A stretch of 64,000 nt of DNA from Pseudomonadota bacterium (lineage in GTDB: Bacteria > Myxococcota > Myxococcia > Myxococcales > Myxococcaceae), in NCBI GenBank assembly GCA_023426545.1, contig JAFAAN010000031.1, positions 44,110 to 108,109 of the forward strand, written 5' to 3'. The notes under the pieces were generated by a model. It did no database searches. It was not told where the DNA came from and was given only the letters and a program-made list of their open reading frames with translations. The position numbers were made by a program, and so were the translations under genes. Position 1 is the first letter of the stretch. Every line of letters starts with the position of its first letter. This document shows, one piece after another, positions 21,401-28,713 of this stretch.

Positions 21401-22594
21401 ATGCCACGTTGGGTCAGCCTGCTCCTCTTCTTCGTCCCCGTGCTCACCGCGCTGTCGGTGGGCCATGTCTATCTGTATCGCCGGCTCGTCCGTGACGTCA
21501 CGCAGCGCCAGGGCCTGCAACGCGCCGCTCAGGGCCTGTTCGCGGTGGGCTTCGCGGGTGCCCTGGGCGCACGGGTCATCGGCACCGTCCTCCCCTCCGA
21601 GGCCGCGCGCCGGCTGGGCATCGCCTTCCTCCTGTGGATTGGCTTCGTCCTCTATCTGCTCATGTTCACCCTGGCGGTGGACGCGGTGCGGAGCGTGGTC
21701 GCGTGGCGGGCCCGCCGGAAGCAAGCCGCGGCGACGGCGCCTCCCGCCGCGCCCGCGTCGCCGGAGCGCCGGGCCCTGCTGGGACAGGGGTTGGCCGTGG
21801 GCGCTGGCATCGCGGGCGTGGCGGTGAGCGGCTATGGCAGCTGGCGCGCCTTCCACCCGCCCGACGTGCGCGACATCCCCGTGCGCCTGCCCCACTTGCC
21901 CCGTGCGCTGGAGGGCTTCACCCTGGTGCAGCTCACCGACATCCACATCGGCGGCGTGATTCAGCGCCGCTTCATCGACGAGCTGGTCTCCCGCACCAAC
22001 GCGCTCGCGCCGGACCTCATCGCCATCACCGGGGACCTGGTGGACGGCTCCGTGGACGCCCTGGGCATGTTCGCCGGAGGGCTCGGGAAGCTGAGCGCCC
22101 GGTACGGCACCTTCTTCGTCACCGGCAACCACGACTACTACTCGGGCGCCAACACGTGGGTCGCCTTCCTGGAGGGCCTGGGCATCCAGGTGCTGCGCAA
22201 CCGCTCGGTGTCCATCGGTGACGCGGCCTCCTTCCAGCTCGCGGGCGTGGACGACTGGAGCGCGCACCGGATGGGCGAGCCGGGCTACGACCTGGACGCG
22301 GCGCTGCGCGGCGTGCGGCCCGACCGGGCCTCGGTGCTGCTGGCGCACCAGCCATCCAACTTCGACGAGGTGGCCCGGCGCGGTGTGGGCCTCCAGATCT
22401 CCGGCCACACGCACGGCGGGCAGATGTTCCCGGGCAACCTCATGGGCGACCTCATCTGGGGCGAGCGCAACGCGGGGCTGAGCCGGACGGGGGACTCGCA
22501 GATCTACGTCAGCCGGGGCTGCGGCTTCGTGGGTCCGCCGATGCGCGTGGGCGCGCCCCCGGAGATCGCCCGGCTGGTGCTGCTGCCCGCGTAG
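21401..22594 (+). CDS. membrane-anchored metallophosphoesterase (YkuE-like)
   Basis: 397 residues from ATG 21401 (AGGGAG 5 nt upstream; earlier in-frame starts lack an RBS). The N-terminal ~140 residues carry about four hydrophobic helices and a basic loop. The C-terminal half is a calcineurin-like phosphoesterase with the metal ligands visible in order: LTDIHIG, GDLVDGS, GNHDYY, LLAHQP and GHTHGGQ. Family members act on phosphomonoester or diester substrates, some on lipid-linked or wall-linked ones; the substrate cannot be read here. It is divergent from the FKBP lipoprotein gene. Confidence 0.92.
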   Translation: MPRWVSLLLFFVPVLTALSVGHVYLYRRLVRDVTQRQGLQRAAQGLFAVGFAGALGARVIGTVLPSEAARRLGIAFLLWIGFVLYLLMFTLAVDAVRSVVAWRARRKQAAATAPPAAPASPERRALLGQGLAVGAGIAGVAVSGYGSWRAFHPPDVRDIPVRLPHLPRALEGFTLVQLTDIHIGGVIQRRFIDELVSRTNALAPDLIAITGDLVDGSVDALGMFAGGLGKLSARYGTFFVTGNHDYYSGANTWVAFLEGLGIQVLRNRSVSIGDAASFQLAGVDDWSAHRMGEPGYDLDAALRGVRPDRASVLLAHQPSNFDEVARRGVGLQISGHTHGGQMFPGNLMGDLIWGERNAGLSRTGDSQIYVSRGCGFVGPPMRVGAPPEIARLVLLPA

Positions 22595-22606
22595 TCGCGA
22601 CGCGCA

Positions 22607-23395
22607 TCAACCGATAGACATGTCCAGCACCAGCGCGAGCACGAAGCCCCACATGAGGCCGGTGGTGGCCTCGCGCTCGAAGCCGCCCCGGTGGCTCTCC
22701 GGAATCATCTCGTGGCTGATGACGTAGAGCATCGCGCCACCCGCGAAGGCCAGGCCCCAGGGCAGCAGCGCCGAGCTGAATGACAGCGCGCCGATGCCGA
22801 CCAGCGCGCCCACCGGCTCCACCAGCCCCGTGAGCAGCGCGAACAGGGCCGCGCGCGGCGCCGAGGCCCCGGTGGCGCGCAGGGCGAGCGCCACCACCAA
22901 CCCCTCCGGGATGTTCTGCGCGCCGATGCCCAGCGCCACGGACAGGCCGAGCGCTGGCTGGGGCGCCGCGAAGGACACGCCCACCGCCAGCCCCTCCGGG
23001 AAGTTGTGCAGCGTCATGGCCAGCACGAACAGCAGCACGCTGTTCCACTTCATGCCGCCCCGGCCCTCGTGCCCCTTGAGCGAGTGCTCATGCGGCATCA
23101 AGTCATGCCACACGCGGAGGAACAGTCCGCCACACAGCACCGCAGCCGCCACCCGCAGCGCCGCGGCGGGCCCGTCATGGCCCTGCCCTCGCACCAGCTC
23201 CATCGCCGGGATGACCAGGGAGAAGGACGTGGCCGCCAGCATCACCCCCGCGCTGAAGCCCAGCATCCGGTCCTGCGCCTTCCGGCTGAGCTCCGAGGTG
23301 ACGAGCACCGGCAGCGCGCCCAACCCTGTTGCCATCCCTGCGAGCAGGCTTGCGACCAGCCCCGCCGACATGCCTTCGATGCCCCAATGTTCCAC
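22607..23395 (-). CDS. ZIP-family divalent metal transporter (GufA-like)
   Basis: 262 residues, about eight hydrophobic helices. The two ZIP metal-site helices are clear: HNFPEGLAVGVSF and GAQNIPEGLVVAL, with the His-Pro-Glu pattern that coordinates Zn/Fe in the transport path; the second helix has Gln where many ZIPs have His. A variable cytoplasmic loop holds HEHSLKGHEGR. It probably imports zinc or iron. The start is a GTG at 23395 with GGAGG 12 nt upstream; ATG 23371 with a closer GAAGG is an alternative. It is convergent with the metallophosphoesterase (12-nt gap). Confidence 0.9.
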   Translation of the reverse strand: MEHWGIEGMSAGLVASLLAGMATGLGALPVLVTSELSRKAQDRMLGFSAGVMLAATSFSLVIPAMELVRGQGHDGPAAALRVAAAVLCGGLFLRVWHDLMPHEHSLKGHEGRGGMKWNSVLLFVLAMTLHNFPEGLAVGVSFAAPQPALGLSVALGIGAQNIPEGLVVALALRATGASAPRAALFALLTGLVEPVGALVGIGALSFSSALLPWGLAFAGGAMLYVISHEMIPESHRGGFEREATTGLMWGFVLALVLDMSIG

Positions 23396-23600
23396 GCGTC
23401 CCAGGTGCCTCCGCGCTCAACACTAACGGCCTCGTCCTCCAAGGCAGCGTCAGGTGTGACTGGCGCACGCAACCCCGCGTCTTTTCATCCCTTTGGACGC
23501 CCGGTGATGAGCCGGATGACGAGGAGTCCCGGACTGGGCGCGCAGCCGCGTCGTCCAACACCGGCAGGCAACGCAGGACGGGCCTCCTGACTGACGCGCC

Positions 23601-24113
23601 TCAGCGAGTGCTCGCGTGGCGCTGGGCGGAGGCCACCGCCTGGGAGATGCGCTTGGAGCTGGGAAAGAGCCGCCGCGCCTGTTCCTCCACCTCCAGCGCG
23701 GCATCGAGCTGACCCTGGGCGCCCAGGGCCTGAATCCACCCCGCCCACGCCTCTTCTAGCAGCGACATCGCGGCCTCGGCCGCGGAGGAGAAGGCCCGCT
23801 CCGCCTCCCCTGGCGCCTCCCGCACCGTGGCGAAGAAGCGCCCCAACTCCAGCAGGGGCTCGGGGGCGCCCGCAGAGACGTCCGCCGCGGCTCGGAGCGC
23901 CTGCTCGGCCTCCGCGACCGCGGCCTCCGGGTCCGCCACCGCGTGACGGTCCGCCAGCAGGGCCCGGCTCAGGGACAGGAGGTTGGGGATGAAGGCGGGA
24001 CAGTCCTGGGCCAGCGCCCGGTAGGCGTCCCGCCTCCGGCCGCCCTCCAGCGGCTCCGCGTTCGCCAGCTTCCACTTCCGGCGCAGCTCCTGGGGCGACA
24101 CATGCTCGGACAT
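23601..24113 (-). CDS. hypothetical TPR-like protein
   Basis: 170 residues from ATG 24113. Entirely helical and Ala/Glu-rich, with segments that look like degenerate TPR hairpins (DAYRALAQDCPAFIPNLLSL, WAGWIQALGAQGQLDAAL). No signal peptide, membrane helix or catalytic motif is visible. It stands alone between the ZIP gene and an outer-membrane-like protein gene on the same strand, with ~200 bp of unremarkable sequence before the ZIP start. Function unknown; a protein-protein scaffold is the most that can be said. Confidence 0.7.
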   Translation of the reverse strand: MSEHVSPQELRRKWKLANAEPLEGGRRRDAYRALAQDCPAFIPNLLSLSRALLADRHAVADPEAAVAEAEQALRAAADVSAGAPEPLLELGRFFATVREAPGEAERAFSSAAEAAMSLLEEAWAGWIQALGAQGQLDAALEVEEQARRLFPSSKRISQAVASAQRHASTR

Positions 24114-24164
24114 GGCCCGTACCCTACGCCTTCGGCGCACCGGCGTGTGCGCCGAGCGCGGCCC

Positions 24165-25262
24165 TCAATACGACGCGGTGATGCCCCAGTGCAGGCTGGA
24201 GTACGTCTCCGCCGCGACGCCGCCCTCGTCCCAGCCCAGCCGGCGCCCCGCCCCCGTGAAGGTGTCCTGGAAACGGGCCAGGCGGAACCGAACCGAGTAC
24301 CCGAAGGGCCCCCAGATGTCGCCCCCCATCCCCAGCTCCGCTTCCCAGCCAGAGCTGGACACGGACGTGCCGTAGTCGCTGAGCTCCGCGTCCGTCGCGG
24401 CGCTCCCGCCGCCCAGGCTCCTGCCCGGCCTCGGGCTCAGGTAGAGCTGCCCTGCCCCTTCCACGCGGGCCCAGGACACCAGCGGCACCGACACCTCCAA
24501 CCCCACCGCCGGGAACACGCGGTGCGTCCCGGTGAGCGGACTGTCGGCGGACGCGTCCACGTTGAAGGCACGAGTGAGCAGGCCGCCGCGCAGCCCCACG
24601 TAGCCAGACTGTGCGTTCGGCGCGCCCTTGCCGAAGAAGTAGCGGTACAGCGCCTGGGCCGTGAGCACCGAGTCGGCGGCCGCCACCTCTCGCGTGGTGG
24701 AGCGCCCCGCATCCGAGACCAGCGTCACGTGGGTGGACGCGAATCCGTGCCGGTAGCCCAACACCAGCCCCACGCCCTGGAGCAGCGACGGGCTGCGCGC
24801 CAGCGGTAGCAACTCCAGCTCGGCGGAGAAGCCCAGGTACGGCACCGATGTCGAGTAGCTCACCGTGTCCCCCAGCCGCTCACTGGCCGGGAGCCGGTCG
24901 TACGCGCCACACGACTTCACGCCTGGACGCGCGCAGTAGTTTCGCCACGTCGTCGTGCCCCCCAGCGAGAGCCGCGCCAGCGGAGGCCCGGTCACCGCGT
25001 CCCCCACCGTGCCTCCGGAGCCCGAGTCCAGCGCCACCTCCAGGAACGGCGCGGTGGAGGTGCGTGACTCCGCGTCCATCTTCGGGTCCCGGCTCCGCGC
25101 ATCTCCCGGCGCCGCATCCGCCACGCGGAGGCCCGGCGTGGGCTTCGTGGCCACCGGCACGTGCCGCTCCGCCGCGTTGGCCAGCACCGGAGCGGCGGCC
25201 ACGGCCACCACGAGCGCGCACCGCAGCCCCCAGCGAACCTTCGAGTGTCGGGCGTTCCTCAT
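24165..25262 (-). CDS. exported hypothetical protein, probable outer-membrane beta-barrel
   Basis: About 365 residues with an N-terminal signal peptide (hydrophobic run then ANAA). The mature part has alternating hydrophobic/polar strands, many Gly/Tyr/Ser residues, and ends in LHWGITASY, an aromatic-terminated last strand typical of outer-membrane barrels. Two Cys (YCARPGVKSCG) could form a disulfide. No family is recognised. The ATG start at 25262 gives the best signal peptide; a GTG at 25283 is also open. No partner gene is evident. Confidence 0.7.
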   Translation of the reverse strand: MRNARHSKVRWGLRCALVVAVAAAPVLANAAERHVPVATKPTPGLRVADAAPGDARSRDPKMDAESRTSTAPFLEVALDSGSGGTVGDAVTGPPLARLSLGGTTTWRNYCARPGVKSCGAYDRLPASERLGDTVSYSTSVPYLGFSAELELLPLARSPSLLQGVGLVLGYRHGFASTHVTLVSDAGRSTTREVAAADSVLTAQALYRYFFGKGAPNAQSGYVGLRGGLLTRAFNVDASADSPLTGTHRVFPAVGLEVSVPLVSWARVEGAGQLYLSPRPGRSLGGGSAATDAELSDYGTSVSSSGWEAELGMGGDIWGPFGYSVRFRLARFQDTFTGAGRRLGWDEGGVAAETYSSLHWGITASY

Positions 25263-25329
25263 TCCCCAGGGAGGTTCACCCACGCCATCGGGGATGTCCA
25301 GGCTCGGCGGAGCTGCTGCCTTGTCGCCC

Positions 25330-26484
25330 TCAGACGTTCAGCGTCACCGCCTGTCCCATCGCCTGGGTGCCCGAGGGCATCCGGGCCGGCTGTGGCTCGG
25401 ACACCGGGGGTGACGGCTCCGCGTGCTCTGCCGCCAGGTGCTCGGCGCGGCCGATGCCCAGGAAGTCGCGGCGGTAGATGCGGACCATGGCCATGAAGAT
25501 GGAGGCGATGAGCGGCCCCACCAGCAGCCCCATCATCCCGAACACCGCCAGTCCTCCGAACATGGACAGGAAGACGAGCAGCGGGTGCAGCGCCATGCGC
25601 GAGCCACACAGCCGGGGCCGGATGACGTTGTCGATGCTGCCCACCAGGAAGGCCCCCCAGGCCAGGAGGAACACGCCCTCGCGCACCTGGTTCGCGGCGA
25701 TGAGCACCACGCCGATGGGCCCCCACACCAGCGCGGTGCCCCCCACCGGCACCAGCGCCACCAGGACCATGGCCGCCCCCCACACGCCGGCGTGCGGCAC
25801 GCCAGCGATGAGCAGCCCGACGAAGCCCACCACGCCCTGGATGACGGCGGTGACGGTGTTGCCGTAGATGATGGCGTATGCGACGTCGGTGAACTCGCGC
25901 GAGAAGGCCTCGAAGTAGCGCCGGTCCAGCGGAATCAGGCGCATGACCTCGGCCACCAGGCGCCGACCGTCGAGGAAGAAGTAGTACATGGCCACGGTCA
26001 TCAGGAACAGGTTGATGACCAGGTCGGTGCCCGCCGCCGCCACGTCACGCAGGAGCGCCGCGCCCCCCGTCACGGCCGACATGAGCGCGCGCTCCATCTC
26101 CTCGGTGTTCGTGCCCAGGCGGAGGTAGCGCTCCAGCTCGAACGGCAGGCTGGCGAGAAACGGCTGACGCAGGTGCTCCTGTTCGAGCAGCTGGTGCGCC
26201 TGCCCCACGAAGCGGAGCACCTCGCGCGCGACCATCCAGCCCACCAGCGCCAGCGGCGCCAGGATGAGCAGGAACACGGAGACGGTGGACACCCCCGCGC
26301 TGAGGGACTTGCGGCCCCGCAGCTTGTGGCACAGGTAGTCCTGCAACGGCATGAACAGCACGACCAGGAAGCCGCCGAGCAACACCGGCATCAGGAACGG
26401 CAGCAGAATCCTGGAGAAGAGGAACAGCGCCAGGGCGAACAGCCCGGCGAAGACGAAGTTGGACCACCGCCTCGAGTCACGCAC
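25330..26484 (-). CDS. AI-2E/UPF0118 family transporter
   Basis: 384 residues from the GTG at 26484; the frame is open further upstream (to ATG 26595), but that would add a Gly/Pro-rich non-membrane stretch and overlap the divergent lipoprotein start. About eight hydrophobic helices in the PerM/AI-2E pattern: paired helices at the start, a soluble helical segment near residues 100-160 (QAHQLLEQEHLRQPF), then the conserved C-terminal block with VALVPVGGTALVWGPIG and the late GGLAVFGMMGLLVGPL. Relatives export AI-2 or act as Na+/H+ antiporters, so the substrate is open. A short disordered tail follows. Confidence 0.88.
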   Translation of the reverse strand: MRDSRRWSNFVFAGLFALALFLFSRILLPFLMPVLLGGFLVVLFMPLQDYLCHKLRGRKSLSAGVSTVSVFLLILAPLALVGWMVAREVLRFVGQAHQLLEQEHLRQPFLASLPFELERYLRLGTNTEEMERALMSAVTGGAALLRDVAAAGTDLVINLFLMTVAMYYFFLDGRRLVAEVMRLIPLDRRYFEAFSREFTDVAYAIIYGNTVTAVIQGVVGFVGLLIAGVPHAGVWGAAMVLVALVPVGGTALVWGPIGVVLIAANQVREGVFLLAWGAFLVGSIDNVIRPRLCGSRMALHPLLVFLSMFGGLAVFGMMGLLVGPLIASIFMAMVRIYRRDFLGIGRAEHLAAEHAEPSPPVSEPQPARMPSGTQAMGQAVTLNV

Positions 26485-26593
26485 CGCCCCACCCCACCCC
26501 ACTTGACGTAGCCACCGAACGCCGCCTTTTCCCAACGTAGGAACCGGCCCTCCCACCGGGAAGCCCGGCATCCACCTCACGGAGAACCGACTC

Positions 26594-27079
26594 ATGACTT
26601 CTGGACGTTTCCTCCGCTTCTTCGCCGGATTGCTCACGCTCACCGCCTGGGGCTGTGGCGGCGGCGACACCGCCTGCACGGACTGCCCCGCGGTCGAGGG
26701 CCGTTATCGGATGCGGTTCAACGCGGACGCGGGCGTGCCGCCGGAGTGCGCCCTGCTGGGCGTGGAGCTGCCGGTGGGCGAGGTGCTGGACATTGCCCGG
26801 ACGGGCGACAGGCTCACCAGCCAGCTCGCGGGCGTGCCCCTGGAGGGCGCCATCACATTCCAGGGGACCTTCAGCTTGTCGGGGAGCATCACCAACGCCG
26901 GAGCGCCTGGGGGCGCCCGGACGGACACCCTGGCCCTCAACGGCAGCTACCTGGCTCCGATGACCGACGGGGGGACGGCGTCCATCTCCGGCGTCTTCAC
27001 GGGGAGCCATGCGCGCGCGTCCGACACGGGCGGACAGCGCTGCAACGTCTCCAGCCCGTTCTCGGCGACCCGGGACTGA
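26594..27079 (+). CDS. hypothetical lipoprotein
   Basis: 161 residues. A signal peptide ends in a lipobox-like AWGC followed by GGG, so the mature protein is probably lipid-anchored. The body is small and beta-rich with four further Cys (CTDC, PPEC, RCN) that may form disulfides. No family recognised. It starts back-to-back with the AI-2E transporter gene, so the ~110 bp from 26485 to 26593 holds both promoters. Confidence 0.75.
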   Translation: MTSGRFLRFFAGLLTLTAWGCGGGDTACTDCPAVEGRYRMRFNADAGVPPECALLGVELPVGEVLDIARTGDRLTSQLAGVPLEGAITFQGTFSLSGSITNAGAPGGARTDTLALNGSYLAPMTDGGTASISGVFTGSHARASDTGGQRCNVSSPFSATRD

Positions 27080-27110
27080 GGCCACGGGCCGCGCGAGAGC
27101 GTGGGTCCTG

Positions 27111-27230
27111 CTACTTCTTCTTCGACTCGGCGGCGGCCTTGGCCTCGGCCTTGTGCTTCTTCGCCCGCTTCTTCCAGGCCTGCCGGATCTTCATCTGCAC
27201 GCGACGGTGCTTGCTCTTGCTGCGGGCCAT
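27111..27230 (-). CDS. 39-residue very basic small protein
   Basis: A short ORF preceded by GGAGTC six nt before the ATG. The product begins MARSKSKHRRVQMKIRQAWK and continues Lys/Ala-rich to SKKK, with 19 Lys/Arg in 39 residues and only three acidic residues. The composition resembles small ribosome-associated or nucleic-acid-binding peptides. The good RBS and clean amphipathic-helix pattern support translation. It lies alone between a convergent lipoprotein gene and the DmpA-type peptidase gene on the same strand. Function unknown. Confidence 0.65.
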   Translation of the reverse strand: MARSKSKHRRVQMKIRQAWKKRAKKHKAEAKAAAESKKK

Positions 27231-27272
27231 CTTTGACTCCTGTGCTCCGTACGGAGACGTGAAAAGAACAGC

Positions 27273-28625
27273 CTAACTATCAGAACCCGATGGGCTCCCG
27301 GAAGAAGAACCCTCGGGCCCCTCTGGCTCCTCGGGCGTGTCCGGCGCCGGACGGGTGGGGTATGGGATGCCCTCCGCCCCACGGACCTGGGTCGGGCGGG
27401 CGCTGGACACCGTCACGTCCCCCTCCCGGTCCTCGTCGCTGGGCCGCTCGCGGGCCGCCGGGGCGCTGGACTGCTGGGGGCGCTTCTTCACCGACGCGAA
27501 GATGGGCTTGTAGGCGTTCAGGAACCGGCGGACCTCGTCCAGGGGCAGCGCCGGGCAGTGGTTCCCGTTGGCGCCCGTCATGGACGTGGCCATGCACATG
27601 GCGTTGAGGATGGCCTCCTCGGTGGCCTCCATGACGGCCTCGTAGAGGGGGTCCAGCCGCTGATCCAGGAGGATCTTCAGCTTGTAGACCATCTTCTGCG
27701 TGCGCCGGGGGATCATGTTGGCCGTCGAGAACCCCACGACGATCTCCCCCGAGCCATGCGCCGCGTAGCTGCCCACCCGGCCGATGCCCAGCGCCACGCG
27801 CTTGCACAGGCGGTTGATTTGATGGCTCAGCAGCGGCGCGTCCGTCGCCACCACCGCGATGATGGAGCCATAGGTCTGTCCGCGCCGGGGCGTGCCCTTG
27901 AACTTCTCCGCCAGCACCTCCCCCACGGGGAGGCCCCCCACCCGCAGGTTGTGCATCTTCCCGAAGTTGGACATCACCAGGACGCCCAGCGTGTAGCCGC
28001 CGAGCACCTCCGGCAGCTTGCGTGACGACGTGCCGATGCCGCCCTTGAAGTCGCACGTCACCATGCCCGTGCCGCCGCCCACGTTGCCCTCGGCCACCGG
28101 ACCGGCGGAGGCCTTGTTGATGGCCTCGAAGACGTGCTCCTCGCGCACGTGGCGCCCGGTGATGTCGTTGAGCCACGAGTCGTCACACTCACCCACCACG
28201 GGGATGATGACGTCGTGCTCGTCGCCGATGCCGGGATAGCGGTCCACGAGGTAGCGCGCCACGCCGTCCGACACGGCGCCCACCGCCATGGTGTTGGTGA
28301 GGAGGATGGGCGTCTCGATGAGCCCCCACTCCATGAGCTGCGTCATGCCGGAGACCTCGCCCGCGCCGTTGAGCACGAAGCCGCCTCCCGTCATGCGCTC
28401 CATGAAGATGTTCCCCTGGTTGGGGAGGATGGCGGTGACGCCCGTGCGCACCGGACCGTGGCCGGGCCGCAGCGGCCCGTCGCCCCTAATCAACGTGCTG
28501 TGCCCGACGAGCACCCCCTCCACGTCGGTGATGGCGTTCCACTTGCCGGGCTTGAAGCGTCCCAGCGGCAGACCCAGCTCGCGGGCCCGGACACGCGGAC
28601 CGTTCTCCTCGGGGATTTGCACCAT
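27273..28625 (-). CDS. P1-family peptidase (DmpA-type L-aminopeptidase/D-esterase)
   Basis: 450 residues, longer than the usual ~370 because of a disordered Pro/Glu/Ser tail after ~380. DmpA enzymes are N-terminal-nucleophile hydrolases that cut themselves before a Ser and then remove N-terminal residues, often D-Ala or beta-amino acids, from short peptides. The cleavage motif is seen as YGSIIAVVATDAPL with Gly253-Ser254 (DmpA uses Gly249-Ser250). NVGGGTGM, GGIGTSSR and the Asn/Gly-rich loop GAVSDG are also conserved. No signal peptide is seen. It is 88 bp downstream of the tandem ATP-grasp gene on the same strand, so a ligase/hydrolase pair is plausible. Confidence 0.92.
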   Translation of the reverse strand: MVQIPEENGPRVRARELGLPLGRFKPGKWNAITDVEGVLVGHSTLIRGDGPLRPGHGPVRTGVTAILPNQGNIFMERMTGGGFVLNGAGEVSGMTQLMEWGLIETPILLTNTMAVGAVSDGVARYLVDRYPGIGDEHDVIIPVVGECDDSWLNDITGRHVREEHVFEAINKASAGPVAEGNVGGGTGMVTCDFKGGIGTSSRKLPEVLGGYTLGVLVMSNFGKMHNLRVGGLPVGEVLAEKFKGTPRRGQTYGSIIAVVATDAPLLSHQINRLCKRVALGIGRVGSYAAHGSGEIVVGFSTANMIPRRTQKMVYKLKILLDQRLDPLYEAVMEATEEAILNAMCMATSMTGANGNHCPALPLDEVRRFLNAYKPIFASVKKRPQQSSAPAARERPSDEDREGDVTVSSARPTQVRGAEGIPYPTRPAPDTPEEPEGPEGSSSGSPSGSDS

Positions 28626-28713
28626 AGGAGGGGGACACTAACCGACCATCCCCCACCGTCAACCACGTCCCCCGGCCTCGCCTGCCCCCTCACAGGACAC
28701 CAGGCCGGGAGGC

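Noticed and set aside
24165..25283. Considered a lipoprotein
   Set aside because: No lipobox Cys after the signal peptide; the aromatic C terminus fits a beta-barrel better.
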